Assembly (NCBI GenBank): GCA_001603905.1
Contig: LVAE01000008.1
Coordinates: forward strand, 1 to 64,000
Reading direction: 5' to 3'
Source of the DNA: Fibrobacterales bacterium Fibro_02
Lineage (GTDB): Bacteria; Fibrobacterota; Fibrobacteria; Fibrobacterales; Fibrobacteraceae
DNA: 64,000 nucleotides
Both the position numbers and the translations under genes were made by a program. Of this stretch, positions 44,768 through 55,279 are shown piece after piece; position 1 is the stretch's first letter, and the number at the start of each line of letters is the position of its first letter. The notes below the pieces were generated by a model. That model made no database searches and was not told the DNA's origin. It saw only the letters and a program-made list of their open reading frames with translations.

Positions 44768-45825
44768 AACAACACATTCAAGGTGCAGTTCAGTTTGTAT
44801 CGAATAACCATTTGAAGTTCGACGGTCCGAGCGAAGCGATTCCCGCTCTTCCGGATCCGGGTCAGACTTTTGGCTACGTGAACAAGGCTGTTCCGCAGCC
44901 CGCTCCGAAGGAAGTGCTCGCAAAGCTTGACACTCCTGAAATCAAGGAACGTTGCGCCGACTTGCTCAGCCGTTATCCGGTGGGCCAGGGCGCTCTCCTC
45001 GAAGTCCTTTGGCTGGTGCAGGGCGTGTTCGGCTGGGTTCCGACCGAAGGCATCCGCTGGGCTGCAAACGTCTGCGGTTGCGCTCCTGCTCATGCTCTCG
45101 GCGTCGCTACTTTCTATACCATGTATAATCACGCTCCCAAGGGCAAGTTCCTGTTGCAGTTCTGCCGCAACATCAGCTGCGCCATCAAGGGTGCCCAGCC
45201 GCTCATCAAGTATGTCGAAAACAAGCTCGGCGTCAAGAGCGGCGAGACGACTCCCGACGGCATGTTTACCGTGCTCCAGGTGGAATGCCTCGGTAGCTGC
45301 GGCAATGGTCCGATGATGCTGGTGAACGATGACTTTGCGACCGACGTGGTCGATGGTCAGCTCAAGATGAAGCGCGGTACGACTCTTACCGAAGCAAGCA
45401 TCGACCGCATTATTGACTGGTGCAAGGCTCACGCGAACAATGTTCCGAAGCACGATGTGCTCGGCGGTGTAGTGAAGGGCCACGGTGGCCACCCCGGTGC
45501 TCCGGGCGCTACGGCAAAGCCGCAGGTCGCTGACTATGCTCCGCCTTCTCCGGTTCTGAACGTGAAGGCTGAAGCCGACGAAAACGGCGCCACCCTCACT
45601 TGGAAGGGCGCTCCCGAATTCACGAAGATTGTCGTCGAGAAGAAGGATGGTTCTTCCTGGGTCGCTGTCGGTGAACCCGGCGTGAAGGACAAGGCTTTTG
45701 TGGACGCAGCCGGTAAGGTCGGCGACGTGTACCGCATGATTGCCACTTCGGGCGAACGCACTGCAAAACCTTCCAAGGAAGCGGTTACCACCCAGAAGCC
45801 CGCTCCGGTAGAGGAGGCTAAGTAA
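44764..45825 (+). CDS. nuoE: NADH-quinone oxidoreductase subunit E with C-terminal fibronectin type III-like domain
   Basis: AHALGVATFYTMYNHAPKGKFLLQFCRNISC..VECLGSCGNGPMM; extra PSPVLNVKAEADENGATLTWKG..KIVVEKKDGSSWVAVGEP..DVYRMIATSGERTAKPSKEAV. Confidence 0.92.
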   Translation: MKQHIQGAVQFVSNNHLKFDGPSEAIPALPDPGQTFGYVNKAVPQPAPKEVLAKLDTPEIKERCADLLSRYPVGQGALLEVLWLVQGVFGWVPTEGIRWAANVCGCAPAHALGVATFYTMYNHAPKGKFLLQFCRNISCAIKGAQPLIKYVENKLGVKSGETTPDGMFTVLQVECLGSCGNGPMMLVNDDFATDVVDGQLKMKRGTTLTEASIDRIIDWCKAHANNVPKHDVLGGVVKGHGGHPGAPGATAKPQVADYAPPSPVLNVKAEADENGATLTWKGAPEFTKIVVEKKDGSSWVAVGEPGVKDKAFVDAAGKVGDVYRMIATSGERTAKPSKEAVTTQKPAPVEEAK

Positions 45826-45827
45826 TT

Positions 45828-47135
45828 ATGGCTGAAGTAGTAAAAGTTTGTACAGGAAATTTTGGCAAGGGCGCCCAGGACATTGAAGTCTACAAGAAAC
45901 TGGGCGGCTACGCAAACATTTCGGATCGCTTGTTCAACATGAGCCAATTCGAAGTGATTGACTACGTACAACGTTCCGGCCTCCGTGGCCGTGGCGGTGC
46001 AGGCTTCCCGACCGGTATGAAGTGGAGCTTTGTTCCGCGTAATTCCGGCAAGCCCGTGTACATCGTGGTGAACGCTGACGAAGGCGAAGGTGGTACGTTC
46101 AAGGATCACTTCCTGATGATGGAAGATCCGCACCGCTTGATCGAAGGTTTGATTATTGCAGCCTGGGCTCTCGGTAGCCGTGCCGCATACATCTACTGCC
46201 GTGGCGAATTCCTGCCTTGCATCGAAAGCCTCAACAAGGCCTTAAACCAGGCATATGCCGCCGGTTACCTCGGCGAAAACATTTGCGGGACCAAGTTCAG
46301 TTTCGATATCTTTGTTCACCGTGGCGCTGGCGCCTACATTTGCGGTGAAGAAACTGCTCTTATCAACTCGCTCGAAGGCCAGAAGGGTCAGCCCCGCTTG
46401 AAGCCGCCTTTCCCGGCGGTGAGCGGTGCATGGAAGTCTCCGACTTGCGTGAACAACGTCGAGACCATTATGTCTCTCCCGTGGATTTTCCAGCATGACC
46501 CGAGCGAATACGCCAAGATGGGTACGCCCCGTGCAGGCGGTACCAAGGTGTTCTGCATCTCGGGTGACGTCAAGAATCCGGGTGTGTACGAAGCTCCGCT
46601 CGGCACTCCGATGATGACGATGATTAACGATTATGCCGGCGGTGTCGTGGGCGGAAACCTGAAGGCTGTGCTTCCGGGTGGTTCTTCTTGCGCTCCGCTG
46701 AACGCGGGCGAATGTGCCGTGGCCACCATGGACTACGAATGCCTCGCCTCGATGAAGACGATGTTCGGTTCGGGCGCCATGATCGTGATTAACGATACGC
46801 ACAACATGGCTGAACTCCTGAACGTGCTCGGCAACTTCTACAGCCACGAATCCTGCGGCCAGTGCACTCCGTGCCGCGAAGGTACGGGCCTCCTGCACCG
46901 CATTCTGAACCAGATTGTGGAAGGCAAGGGTCACGATGGCGATGTGGAACTGATGCAGAGCCTCTCCGGTGGTTTTGGCGGCGTGACGATTTGCCCGCTG
47001 TCTATTTCGCTCGGCGGCCCGGTGTCTAGCTACACTGCGAAGTTCCGCGCCGACTTCGATGAATTAATCGCAAAGAACCCCGACCACGCCAAGCCGCGTG
47101 TTCAGGAAAACTATCGTCCTGGAATTTTCTGGTAA
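45828..47135 (+). CDS. nuoF: NADH-quinone oxidoreductase subunit F
   Basis: GLRGRGGAGFPTGMKW; GAGAYICGEETALINSLEG; ESCGQCTPCREGTG. Confidence 0.96.
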   Translation: MAEVVKVCTGNFGKGAQDIEVYKKLGGYANISDRLFNMSQFEVIDYVQRSGLRGRGGAGFPTGMKWSFVPRNSGKPVYIVVNADEGEGGTFKDHFLMMEDPHRLIEGLIIAAWALGSRAAYIYCRGEFLPCIESLNKALNQAYAAGYLGENICGTKFSFDIFVHRGAGAYICGEETALINSLEGQKGQPRLKPPFPAVSGAWKSPTCVNNVETIMSLPWIFQHDPSEYAKMGTPRAGGTKVFCISGDVKNPGVYEAPLGTPMMTMINDYAGGVVGGNLKAVLPGGSSCAPLNAGECAVATMDYECLASMKTMFGSGAMIVINDTHNMAELLNVLGNFYSHESCGQCTPCREGTGLLHRILNQIVEGKGHDGDVELMQSLSGGFGGVTICPLSISLGGPVSSYTAKFRADFDELIAKNPDHAKPRVQENYRPGIFW

Positions 47136-47139
47136 TAAT

Positions 47140-48783
47140 ATGAGTAACTTCTACAACATGCCGAAACTCCCGACCGAGAACAGCCCGAAGGTGGAAATCT
47201 TCGTGGACGACAAGGCCGTGATGGTTCCTGGCGATACGAACCTGCTCGAAGCTTTGAAGGCTGTCGGGATTGAAACACCTCACGTCTGTTACCACCCGTA
47301 TTTGCCGGTGTCCGGTAACTGCCGCCAGTGCCTGGTGGAACAGGAAGGCCCGCGCGGCCGCATGCTTGTGATTGCATGCTACACGCCGGTCGCTCCGGGT
47401 ATGAAGATTTATACGCCGGCATCCAGTGCCCGTGTGAAGAATGCCCGCAAGGCAACGCAAGAATTCATGTTGGTGAACCACCCCCTCGATTGCCCGATTT
47501 GCGACAAGGCCGGTGAATGCACCCTGCAAGAAAACTATATGGAAGCGGGCCAGAACGAATCTCGTATGCGCCCCGAATACGGCAAGAACTACCATGGTAA
47601 TCCTGCGCACCAGTTCATTGATGCGAAGGGCCAGCTCCGTGGTGGTAAGCATGTGGACCTCGGTCCCCGTGTTTTGCTCGACGAAGAACGCTGCGTGCAG
47701 TGCGACCGTTGCGTGCGATTTATGCGTACGATTGCCGGTTCCGAACAGTTGCAGCTCGCTGGCCGCGCCGACCATACCTACATTACTACGTTCCCGGGTG
47801 AAAAGCTCGATCACGAATATGACCTTTGCGTGACTGACGTTTGCCCCGTGGGCGCCATGACCGCGAAGTACTTCCGCTTCCAGAAGCGTGTATGGCTCCT
47901 GTCCCACACGCCGACGGTTTCGATGGACGACTCTCTCGGTGCAAACATTTGGCTGGATCACGCTGATGGTCACATCTACCGTGTGATGCCGCGTTGCAAC
48001 CCGGAAGTGAACCGCAGCTGGCTCTCTAACACGAGCCGCCTCGCGTTCCAGAACTTTGACAAGAACCGCTTGCCGGCGATGGGCTTCCATGTGATTCAGG
48101 AAGCGATTGCAGAAGCCAAGAAGAACGGGGGCAAGGTCGCCCTCGTTGCTGGTGGCTCCTGCACGATCGAAGATCTCGCCGCACTCCGCATGCTCAAGGA
48201 ATCCTTGGGCGACTCCGCCGAACTTTTCGGCGGGACCTTCAAGAAGGTCGGTGCCCCCGATGGCATTGCCATGAGTGGCGACCCGCTTGCAAACCGCGCC
48301 GCTTTCAAGTTGCTCGGTATTCCTGACGACAACCTCGACAATCTCGTCGATCGTTGCAGAAACGATGTCACGAAGGGTGCTCCCGAATTCAAGGTGCTGG
48401 TGACGGTGAACAACGATATCTTCGGCGAAGGTGGTGCCGCTGTGGCTACCCTCGAAAAGATTCCGACCCGTATCGCGCTCACTCCGTTCAACGATGCCAC
48501 CGCCCAAAAGGCGTCGCTCGCTTTCGGCATTCGCCACTGGAGCGAAGTCCAGGGTACCATGGTGAACAGCTTGAATATTCTTCAGAAGCTGAATGCCTGC
48601 CCGGTTTGTCCCGACGAAAAGATCCGTGCCGCTTACGACGTTCTTTCGGAACTCGCCGGAAACAAGTTCGAAAGCGCATTCGATGCCTTCAAGAAGGCGG
48701 GCGAATATGCTGGCGTGCTTGCAGGACTTTCTTACGATACCATCAAGAGTACAGGCAAGTTGCTCGAAGGAGGTAACGCCTAA
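47140..48783 (+). CDS. nuoG: NADH-quinone oxidoreductase subunit G (short form)
   Basis: HVCYHPYLPVSGNCRQCLVE; HPLDCPICDKAGECTLQ; RCVQCDRCVRF. Confidence 0.93.
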   Translation: MSNFYNMPKLPTENSPKVEIFVDDKAVMVPGDTNLLEALKAVGIETPHVCYHPYLPVSGNCRQCLVEQEGPRGRMLVIACYTPVAPGMKIYTPASSARVKNARKATQEFMLVNHPLDCPICDKAGECTLQENYMEAGQNESRMRPEYGKNYHGNPAHQFIDAKGQLRGGKHVDLGPRVLLDEERCVQCDRCVRFMRTIAGSEQLQLAGRADHTYITTFPGEKLDHEYDLCVTDVCPVGAMTAKYFRFQKRVWLLSHTPTVSMDDSLGANIWLDHADGHIYRVMPRCNPEVNRSWLSNTSRLAFQNFDKNRLPAMGFHVIQEAIAEAKKNGGKVALVAGGSCTIEDLAALRMLKESLGDSAELFGGTFKKVGAPDGIAMSGDPLANRAAFKLLGIPDDNLDNLVDRCRNDVTKGAPEFKVLVTVNNDIFGEGGAAVATLEKIPTRIALTPFNDATAQKASLAFGIRHWSEVQGTMVNSLNILQKLNACPVCPDEKIRAAYDVLSELAGNKFESAFDAFKKAGEYAGVLAGLSYDTIKSTGKLLEGGNA

Positions 48784-50138
48784 TGGATATCATCGAATCC
48801 AAAACCTGGGTGGAATGGCTCATCACGATTGCGAAGTTCGGCTTCTGCTTCGTGCCGGTGCTCTACATCCTGTTGTTGATTCCTATGGAACGCCGTGGTG
48901 CAGGTTTCATGCAGGACCGTCAGGGTCCGAACCGCTCCTACATCAAGGTTCCGTATTTCGGTAAGGTCCGCTTGTTCGGCTATGTGCAGAACATGTGCGA
49001 CGGTACCAAGTTGTTTTTCAAGGAAATGTTTGCTCCGAAGGGCGCAAAGAAGTTCCTTTACTACGTGGCGCCGGCAATCCCGTTTGCCATCGTGTTCCTT
49101 TCTCCGTGCGTGATTCCCTGGTTTGGCCCGATGGTCTTTGAATGGGGCGGCAAGGTGGTGCGCATCGCGGGCCCGATCGTGGATTCCGAAGTGGGTATCT
49201 TGCTCCTGTTCGGTTTCAGTTCGCTTTCCGCCTATGGTGCCGTTCTCGCTGGCTTGAGCTCCCGTTCCAAGTACAGCTACCTCGGTTCTCTGCGTACGAC
49301 CGCAATGACAATTAGCTACGAAGTCTGCCAGGGTCTTTCGATGATGGGCCTCCTGGTGCTCGCCGGTTCTTTCAGCCTCACCGATATCGTGAGCTGGCAG
49401 GAACACCACGTGTGGGGCATTGTCGCCCAACCGGTGGCTTTCTTCTGCTTCTTGATTGCGACGATTGCCGAAACGGGCCGTGCTCCGTTCGACGTTGCCG
49501 AAGGTGAACCCGAACTTGTTGCCGGTTACCATACAGAATATGGTGCCATGCAGTTCGGCCTGTTCTACATGGGTGAATACTCTCACATTTGCATCAGCAG
49601 CCTTCTGGTGGCAACCCTCTTCTTGGGCGGTTACTCGGTCCCGTTCGTGACGACCGAAACCATCCAGGCTCACATGGGTGGCTCGCTCGCTATCCTCTGC
49701 TGGGTGCTCGCTTTCTTCGCTCTCGCGTTCCTCCACATGATCTACCGCTACTCCCGCAAGCTCCGTGCTTCGGCACAGTCCAACAAGATGGAAATCTTGC
49801 AGGAATACAAGCTTTACAAGGGGATCGGTTGGATTGCCGCTTTCGTGCTGGTCTGCGCCGGTATCGCTTCCTGGATGCTTTACAACCCGCAGGTTACCGT
49901 GGTTAATGGAGTCGCTGTGAACACCCTGGGCGCTGCCCTCGGTACGGCTCTCATCCACCTGCTCGTGCTCCTGGTGAAGAGCGTGTTCTTCTGCTGGGTG
50001 TGGATCTGGGTCCGCTGGACGCTCCCGCGCTTCCGCTATGACCACGTGATGCATCTTGGCTGGAAGATCATCTTGAACATCGCTATCTTGAACCTCGTTG
50101 TGACCGCCGTGGTCGCGAAGCTGATGGGAGGTAACTAA
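48783..50138 (+). CDS. nuoH: NADH-quinone oxidoreductase subunit H
   Basis: MERRGAGFMQDRQGPNR; AETGRAPFDVAEGEPELVAGYHTEYG. Confidence 0.95.
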   Translation: MDIIESKTWVEWLITIAKFGFCFVPVLYILLLIPMERRGAGFMQDRQGPNRSYIKVPYFGKVRLFGYVQNMCDGTKLFFKEMFAPKGAKKFLYYVAPAIPFAIVFLSPCVIPWFGPMVFEWGGKVVRIAGPIVDSEVGILLLFGFSSLSAYGAVLAGLSSRSKYSYLGSLRTTAMTISYEVCQGLSMMGLLVLAGSFSLTDIVSWQEHHVWGIVAQPVAFFCFLIATIAETGRAPFDVAEGEPELVAGYHTEYGAMQFGLFYMGEYSHICISSLLVATLFLGGYSVPFVTTETIQAHMGGSLAILCWVLAFFALAFLHMIYRYSRKLRASAQSNKMEILQEYKLYKGIGWIAAFVLVCAGIASWMLYNPQVTVVNGVAVNTLGAALGTALIHLLVLLVKSVFFCWVWIWVRWTLPRFRYDHVMHLGWKIILNIAILNLVVTAVVAKLMGGN

Positions 50139-50710
50139 TGGCTCGCGTTATTAGACAGAGGCCCATGAACTGGGTGGAACGCCTCTACATTTTCGAGGCG
50201 ATTCGCGGCTTGTGGACGACGCTCAAGCACGCCGCCCGCGGTCTTTTCCGCTACGAAGAGCTGCCGACGATTTCTTATCCGGAAGGTCAGCCCGAAGTCC
50301 GTAGCACTTACCGTGCAAAGCATCGCTTGATGCTGCGCCCCGACGGAACGCCCCGTTGCGTGGCCTGCGGCATGTGCGCTGCGGCTTGCCCTGCACACTG
50401 CATTTATATCGAAGCTACCGCAAGTGACGATCCGCGTATCGAAAAGAAGGTGAAGCGCTTCGATATCGACCACCTGACCTGCGTGTTCTGCGGTCTCTGC
50501 GTTGAAGCCTGCCCGGTCGATGCGCTCCGCATGGATACCAAGGAAATCATTTTTGAACACCGCACCCGCGACGAATTCGTGGCGAACCTGAAGACTCTCA
50601 CTAGCTGGGATCCGAAGGATTACCCCGATGACGCGCAGAGCCAGAAGGCTCCGGGCGGAAAACTGAATGCCGAGGCCCGCAAGGTCTGGGGAATGGAGGT
50701 TAAGAACTAA
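50138..50710 (+). CDS. nuoI: NADH-quinone oxidoreductase subunit I
   Basis: CVACGMCAAACPAHCI and CVFCGLCVEACPVDAL. Confidence 0.95.
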   Translation: MARVIRQRPMNWVERLYIFEAIRGLWTTLKHAARGLFRYEELPTISYPEGQPEVRSTYRAKHRLMLRPDGTPRCVACGMCAAACPAHCIYIEATASDDPRIEKKVKRFDIDHLTCVFCGLCVEACPVDALRMDTKEIIFEHRTRDEFVANLKTLTSWDPKDYPDDAQSQKAPGGKLNAEARKVWGMEVKN

Positions 50711-51279
50711 TGCTCGCCCTGATTTACTTTATCATTCTCGCCGTGATTGCCGTTGGGGCCGCCTGCTGCGTGTTCCTCTCGAAGCATCCGCTTTACGGTG
50801 GTCTTTCCCTGGTTCTCACCATGCTTTCGCTCGCCGGTATCTACGGCCTGCTGGGTAGCCCCTTTATCGGTGTTGTCCAGATTATGGTCTACGCGGGTGC
50901 TATCATGATGCTCCTCGTGTTCGTGATTTCGGTCTTGAACGCGGCCAAGGACAACAGGACTCCCATGTTCGACGGCACTTCGATCTTTGTGCTCATCGGC
51001 GTGCTCGGTCTGGCTGGCCTTATTGGTTTTGCCCTCGTGCTCACTCCGCTCGGCTTCGATGCTACTACGCTCCGTGGCTCTGTCGAGATGACCTCCAGTA
51101 ACCTGTTCGATACCGCCCAGACGGGTCCCGGCTACTTCGTGCTTTTCGAGGTGCTTGGCCTGTTGCTGCTCTCTTCGATGGGTGCGGCCGTTCTCATGGC
51201 TAAAAAGCGCCTGGGTTCTGACGCCTCTGTCGAGGCTGCTTCTGAAGAAGCTATCGCCGAAGAAAAGGAGGAAAAATAA
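50710..51279 (+). CDS. nuoJ: NADH-quinone oxidoreductase subunit J
   Basis: [26 protein letters not shown]. Confidence 0.93.
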   Translation: MLALIYFIILAVIAVGAACCVFLSKHPLYGGLSLVLTMLSLAGIYGLLGSPFIGVVQIMVYAGAIMMLLVFVISVLNAAKDNRTPMFDGTSIFVLIGVLGLAGLIGFALVLTPLGFDATTLRGSVEMTSSNLFDTAQTGPGYFVLFEVLGLLLLSSMGAAVLMAKKRLGSDASVEAASEEAIAEEKEEK

Positions 51280-51593
51280 TGGAACTTCAACCGATTTTCA
51301 TCCAGATGCTTGCCCTGTTGCTCTTTGCCATTGGCCTTGCGACGGCTCTTGCTCGCCGTAACGTGTTCTTTGTGCTGATGGGCATTGAACTTGCGCTGAA
51401 CGCCGTGAACCTCTCCTTTGTGGGTTTCGCGAAGACTCTCCCTGCGGCCGAAAGTGTCGCGGGCCAGATCGTTCCGCTGTTCTCGATTGCCGTGGCCGCT
51501 GCCGAAGCGTGCGTGGGCCTTGCACTCGTGATCCTCATTTTCCGCAACCGTGAAAGTGTCGATTCCGATAACTATTCCAATATGAAGGGGTAA
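51279..51593 (+). CDS. nuoK: NADH-quinone oxidoreductase subunit K
   Basis: [42 protein letters not shown]. Confidence 0.93.
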   Translation: MELQPIFIQMLALLLFAIGLATALARRNVFFVLMGIELALNAVNLSFVGFAKTLPAAESVAGQIVPLFSIAVAAAEACVGLALVILIFRNRESVDSDNYSNMKG

Positions 51594-51596
51594 GCA

Positions 51597-53552
51597 ATGA
51601 CAAATTTACCGCTTTGGATTATTCCTCTTTTCCCGCTCCTGGGAACGATTCTGCTTGGTACCGTAGCCGTTGTCTCGTCGGGTAGCAAGAAGGGTCCTTC
51701 CGAAGGTTTCGTGGGCGCCCTCTCGGTGTTGTTCCCGGCGCTTTCGTTCGTGAGTGTCGTGTTGCTTGCTTTCGGCATGCCCGAAGAAGGCATCCGCCAG
51801 ACGCTCTGCAACTGGATCGACATCCCTATGCTCAAGGTCAATATCGGATTCCTGTTCGATGGCCTCTCTCGAGTGATGCTCCTGTTCGTGACCGGTATCG
51901 GTTCGCTCATCGCTCTGTACTCGATTGGTTACATGCACGGTGATCGCGGCTTTACCCGCTTCTTCGCCTACATTAACCTGTTCCTGTTCAGCATGATTGT
52001 GCTGGTGCTTTCCGACAGTCTGCTGCTCACCTTCCTCGGTTGGGAAGGCGTGGGCCTCTGCTCCTACCTGCTGATCGGTTTCTGGAACCACGACCTCAAC
52101 AACTGCAAGGCCGCTAACAAGGCCTTCATCGTGAACCGCGTGGGCGATATCGGCTTTTTGCTCGGTATGCTTTGCCTCGCTACTCTCGGTGGCTCCGCCA
52201 TTCTCAACTACGATGCTCTGAACAAGTTCATCGAGATGCTGATTGCCGGCGGACACGTGGAACTGGCGACTCCGATTATCGCGATTGCGGGTCTTCTGTT
52301 CTTCGTGGGTTGCACCGGTAAGTCTGCCCAGATTCCTCTCCTTACCTGGCTCCCGGATGCCATGGCGGGTCCGACTCCCGTGTCTGCGCTTATCCACGCT
52401 GCAACCATGGTGACCTCCGGTGTCTACCTGCTTGCTCGTCTTAGCCGCATGTTCTCGGTGATTCCGGAAGTCCTGATGATTGTCCTGATTGTCGGTATGC
52501 TCACCGCTTTCTGGGCGGCTGTCGCAGGCCTCTTCCAGAACGACATCAAGAAGGTGCTTGCCTACTCCACGATTTCCCAGCTCGGTTACATGTTCATGGC
52601 GGCGGGCGCCTCTGCTTATGACGCCTCGATCTTCCATGTGTTCACTCACGCCTTCTTCAAGGCGGCCCTCTTCCTCGGTGCTGGTGCCGTGATTCACGCG
52701 CTCGCTGGCGAACAGGATATGCGCCGCATGGGTGGCCTCATCAAGAAGACCCCTGTTACCGCTTGCGTAATGATCTTTGCGTTCCTCGCCATTATCGGCT
52801 TCCCGGGCTTTGCCGGTTTCTGGTCCAAGGACCTGATTCTGGAACGCCTCTACACGAATGCCCCGTTCGGTGAGTTCTTCTACGGCGTTGGCCTCTTGAC
52901 GGCTGTCATTACGGCTGTCTACATGGGTCGCCTGATTATCATGACCTTCTTCGGTGAATACCGCGGTCCCAAGGAAAAGGAAGCTCACATTCACGAAGCT
53001 CCGGCCTGCATGCTTTTCCCGATGGTGATTCTCGCTGTCGGTGCCGTGTTTGCCGGTTACCTGTGGGCCGATTCGCTCGGCATCAAGTTCTTCGAAGGGA
53101 CGCTCGCCCCGGTGGTGGGTGTCGCCCAGGACTTTGTTGTGGGCAAGCTCGCTGTTGCCCACGTGAACCCGATGGCCTTTGCCTGCTTCGGCACGGCGGC
53201 GGCTCTTCTCGGTATGTTTATCGCTTATGCAATTTACGGAACCAAGCGTCTGCCGCGCTTGCACGCCAAGTGGGGGAGCGCCCCCGAAGGCTTCAAGGCC
53301 GACTGGACGTTCTTCTTTGACTACATCCATTCCATCTTTATCGTGATGTTCAAGGCGGCTGCCTTCGTGGCCGATGTCTTCGTCGATAAGGTCCTGCAGG
53401 CGATTCAATGGACGATTGGCGCCATTGCCGAAATCGTGGGCGACGGAGTCAGCTCTTTCCAGGCTCGCAAGGTGCGTGTGCAGCTTACGCTTAGCCTGGT
53501 GGGTCTCGTTGCGCTCACTGCTGTTGTTCTTCTGACTGGAGGTTTGTTCTAA
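51597..53552 (+). CDS. nuoL: NADH-quinone oxidoreductase subunit L
   Basis: GKSAQIPLLTWLPDAMAGPTPVSALIHAATMVTSGVYLL. Confidence 0.95.
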   Translation: MTNLPLWIIPLFPLLGTILLGTVAVVSSGSKKGPSEGFVGALSVLFPALSFVSVVLLAFGMPEEGIRQTLCNWIDIPMLKVNIGFLFDGLSRVMLLFVTGIGSLIALYSIGYMHGDRGFTRFFAYINLFLFSMIVLVLSDSLLLTFLGWEGVGLCSYLLIGFWNHDLNNCKAANKAFIVNRVGDIGFLLGMLCLATLGGSAILNYDALNKFIEMLIAGGHVELATPIIAIAGLLFFVGCTGKSAQIPLLTWLPDAMAGPTPVSALIHAATMVTSGVYLLARLSRMFSVIPEVLMIVLIVGMLTAFWAAVAGLFQNDIKKVLAYSTISQLGYMFMAAGASAYDASIFHVFTHAFFKAALFLGAGAVIHALAGEQDMRRMGGLIKKTPVTACVMIFAFLAIIGFPGFAGFWSKDLILERLYTNAPFGEFFYGVGLLTAVITAVYMGRLIIMTFFGEYRGPKEKEAHIHEAPACMLFPMVILAVGAVFAGYLWADSLGIKFFEGTLAPVVGVAQDFVVGKLAVAHVNPMAFACFGTAAALLGMFIAYAIYGTKRLPRLHAKWGSAPEGFKADWTFFFDYIHSIFIVMFKAAAFVADVFVDKVLQAIQWTIGAIAEIVGDGVSSFQARKVRVQLTLSLVGLVALTAVVLLTGGLF

Positions 53553-55279
53553 TGCTTTTGCATCTCCTTGTCTTAGCACCGTTTGTCGCCGCAGTCCTGA
53601 TGGCTGCGACTTCCAAGGAAGACCCGAAGTCTTCTTCTAGACTTGCGTTCCTTTTCGGTTATGCCTTCGTAGCGCTGTCGATTGCCCTGATTGCGAGTGG
53701 CAACCAGGCGACCGAGGCTATCGAATGGTTCCACATTCCTGGCGCGAAGGGTTCTGTCTATTACTACCTGTATAGCCACGGACTGGGTGCCTGGATGGTG
53801 CTTCTGTCGACGTCGCTTTCGCTGGTGGCCTTGATGACGGCCCGCAACACGCTCGACACGAACTACCGTAATTTCGCCATCGGTATCTTTGCCTTGATGG
53901 GCGCAATGAACGGAACCTTCCTCGCTGCCGATGCCGTGCTGTTCTTCTTCTTCTTCGAAGCCATGGTGATTCCTGCTGCGATCCTGATTGCCGCCTATGG
54001 CGGAAAGGAACGCACGAAGGCTGCGATGACGTTCGCGATCTACACACTGGTGGGTTCTGCCCCGATGATGGTTGCCCTTTGGTACCTCGTGACGGTGGCG
54101 GACAATTCCCTGGTGCTTTCGCTTGCTGTCGCTCTCCAGAATCTGGATCCTGCGATGCAGTCGACGCTTCTCGCTTGCTTCCTGCTCGCCTTTATGGTGA
54201 AAACCCCGATTTTCCCGTTCCACGGCTGGCAGGCGATTACCTATGCTGAAGCTCCGGCTCCGCTTTCGGCTATCCTTACGGGTGCCATGAGTAAGGCGGG
54301 CGTGTTCGGCTTTATCGCCTGGATTCTTCCGATTTTCCCGCTCTCGATGGAATGGGTTGATGCCATGATGTGGCTTGGCCTCTTGACGGCTGTTTATGGC
54401 GCCATGCTTGCATTCCGTGCGATGGACGGCAAGAAGCTCTTGGCCTATAGCTCCATGGGTCATTTGGGGCTTGCTGTGGCGGGCGTGTTCAGCCTTTCCG
54501 AATCGATGCTCCCTGCAGTGCTCGTGCTCCTGGTGGCTCACGGTCTCAGCGCCGGTGCCCAGTTCTACCTGATGGGTATTGCCGAACGCTTTGCGGGTAC
54601 TCGCGATATCGAACAGCTCGGTGGCCTTGCCAAGCGTAACCCTGTGTTCGGTTCGCTGTTCGGCTTTGTGGCTGTGCTTTCTCTTGCGGTTCCGGGAACA
54701 GCTGGATTTGTCGGTGAATTTACGGTGCTCATGTCCCTGTGGGATATGGGGCCGCTTCCTGCCCTGGTCGCAGGTCTTTGCCTGATTCTTTCTGCCGCCT
54801 ACATGCTGCGCTTTGTGCAGAAGGTTATTTTCGGTACGCCCGCCCGCCAGTACGAAGACGGCAAGCGCATGACCGCTCTCGAAGGCTCTTCGATTGGCGT
54901 CATGGGTGTCTTGCTCCTGGTGTTCGGTATGCATCCGGCTTTCATTACCAACGCTCTCCAGCTCTTTGACGAAAACGCCGTGCAGGAGATGAACAAGGTT
55001 TCTCATCCGGAAACGGCTCCGGTGGAATCTTCGACAGTCGAAGCTCCTGCCGACGTGGTGGACGATGCGACTGCTGACGAAAATGTCGCTGCCGTGGCGC
55101 AGCCCATGACCGAAGAGGACCTGCGACAGCTCGATTCCAACTTGAAGGCAAACGGCTTTAGCGACGAAGAACGCGCTTCGCTGATTGCCCAGCTCAAGGC
55201 GATGAGCGAAAGCGAAGTTGCCGAAGCTCCTGAACAAAACGAGGCCACAGCAAACGAGGAGGCTTCTGAAAATGAGTAA
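53552..55279 (+). CDS. nuoM: NADH-quinone oxidoreductase subunit M with acidic C-terminal extension
   Basis: KTPIFPFHGWQAITYAEAPAPLSAILTGAMSKAGVFGF; extra ~90 aa Glu/Ala-rich tail. Confidence 0.93.
   Translation: MLLHLLVLAPFVAAVLMAATSKEDPKSSSRLAFLFGYAFVALSIALIASGNQATEAIEWFHIPGAKGSVYYYLYSHGLGAWMVLLSTSLSLVALMTARNTLDTNYRNFAIGIFALMGAMNGTFLAADAVLFFFFFEAMVIPAAILIAAYGGKERTKAAMTFAIYTLVGSAPMMVALWYLVTVADNSLVLSLAVALQNLDPAMQSTLLACFLLAFMVKTPIFPFHGWQAITYAEAPAPLSAILTGAMSKAGVFGFIAWILPIFPLSMEWVDAMMWLGLLTAVYGAMLAFRAMDGKKLLAYSSMGHLGLAVAGVFSLSESMLPAVLVLLVAHGLSAGAQFYLMGIAERFAGTRDIEQLGGLAKRNPVFGSLFGFVAVLSLAVPGTAGFVGEFTVLMSLWDMGPLPALVAGLCLILSAAYMLRFVQKVIFGTPARQYEDGKRMTALEGSSIGVMGVLLLVFGMHPAFITNALQLFDENAVQEMNKVSHPETAPVESSTVEAPADVVDDATADENVAAVAQPMTEEDLRQLDSNLKANGFSDEERASLIAQLKAMSESEVAEAPEQNEATANEEASENE

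Noticed and set aside
47880-48060. Absence of the extra Cys cluster after KRVW in NuoG and the short protein length considered as a novel complex I variant
   Set aside because: The sequence SHTPTVSMDDSLGANIW resembles mitochondrial/alphaproteobacterial-type NuoG lacking that cluster, so not novel by itself.
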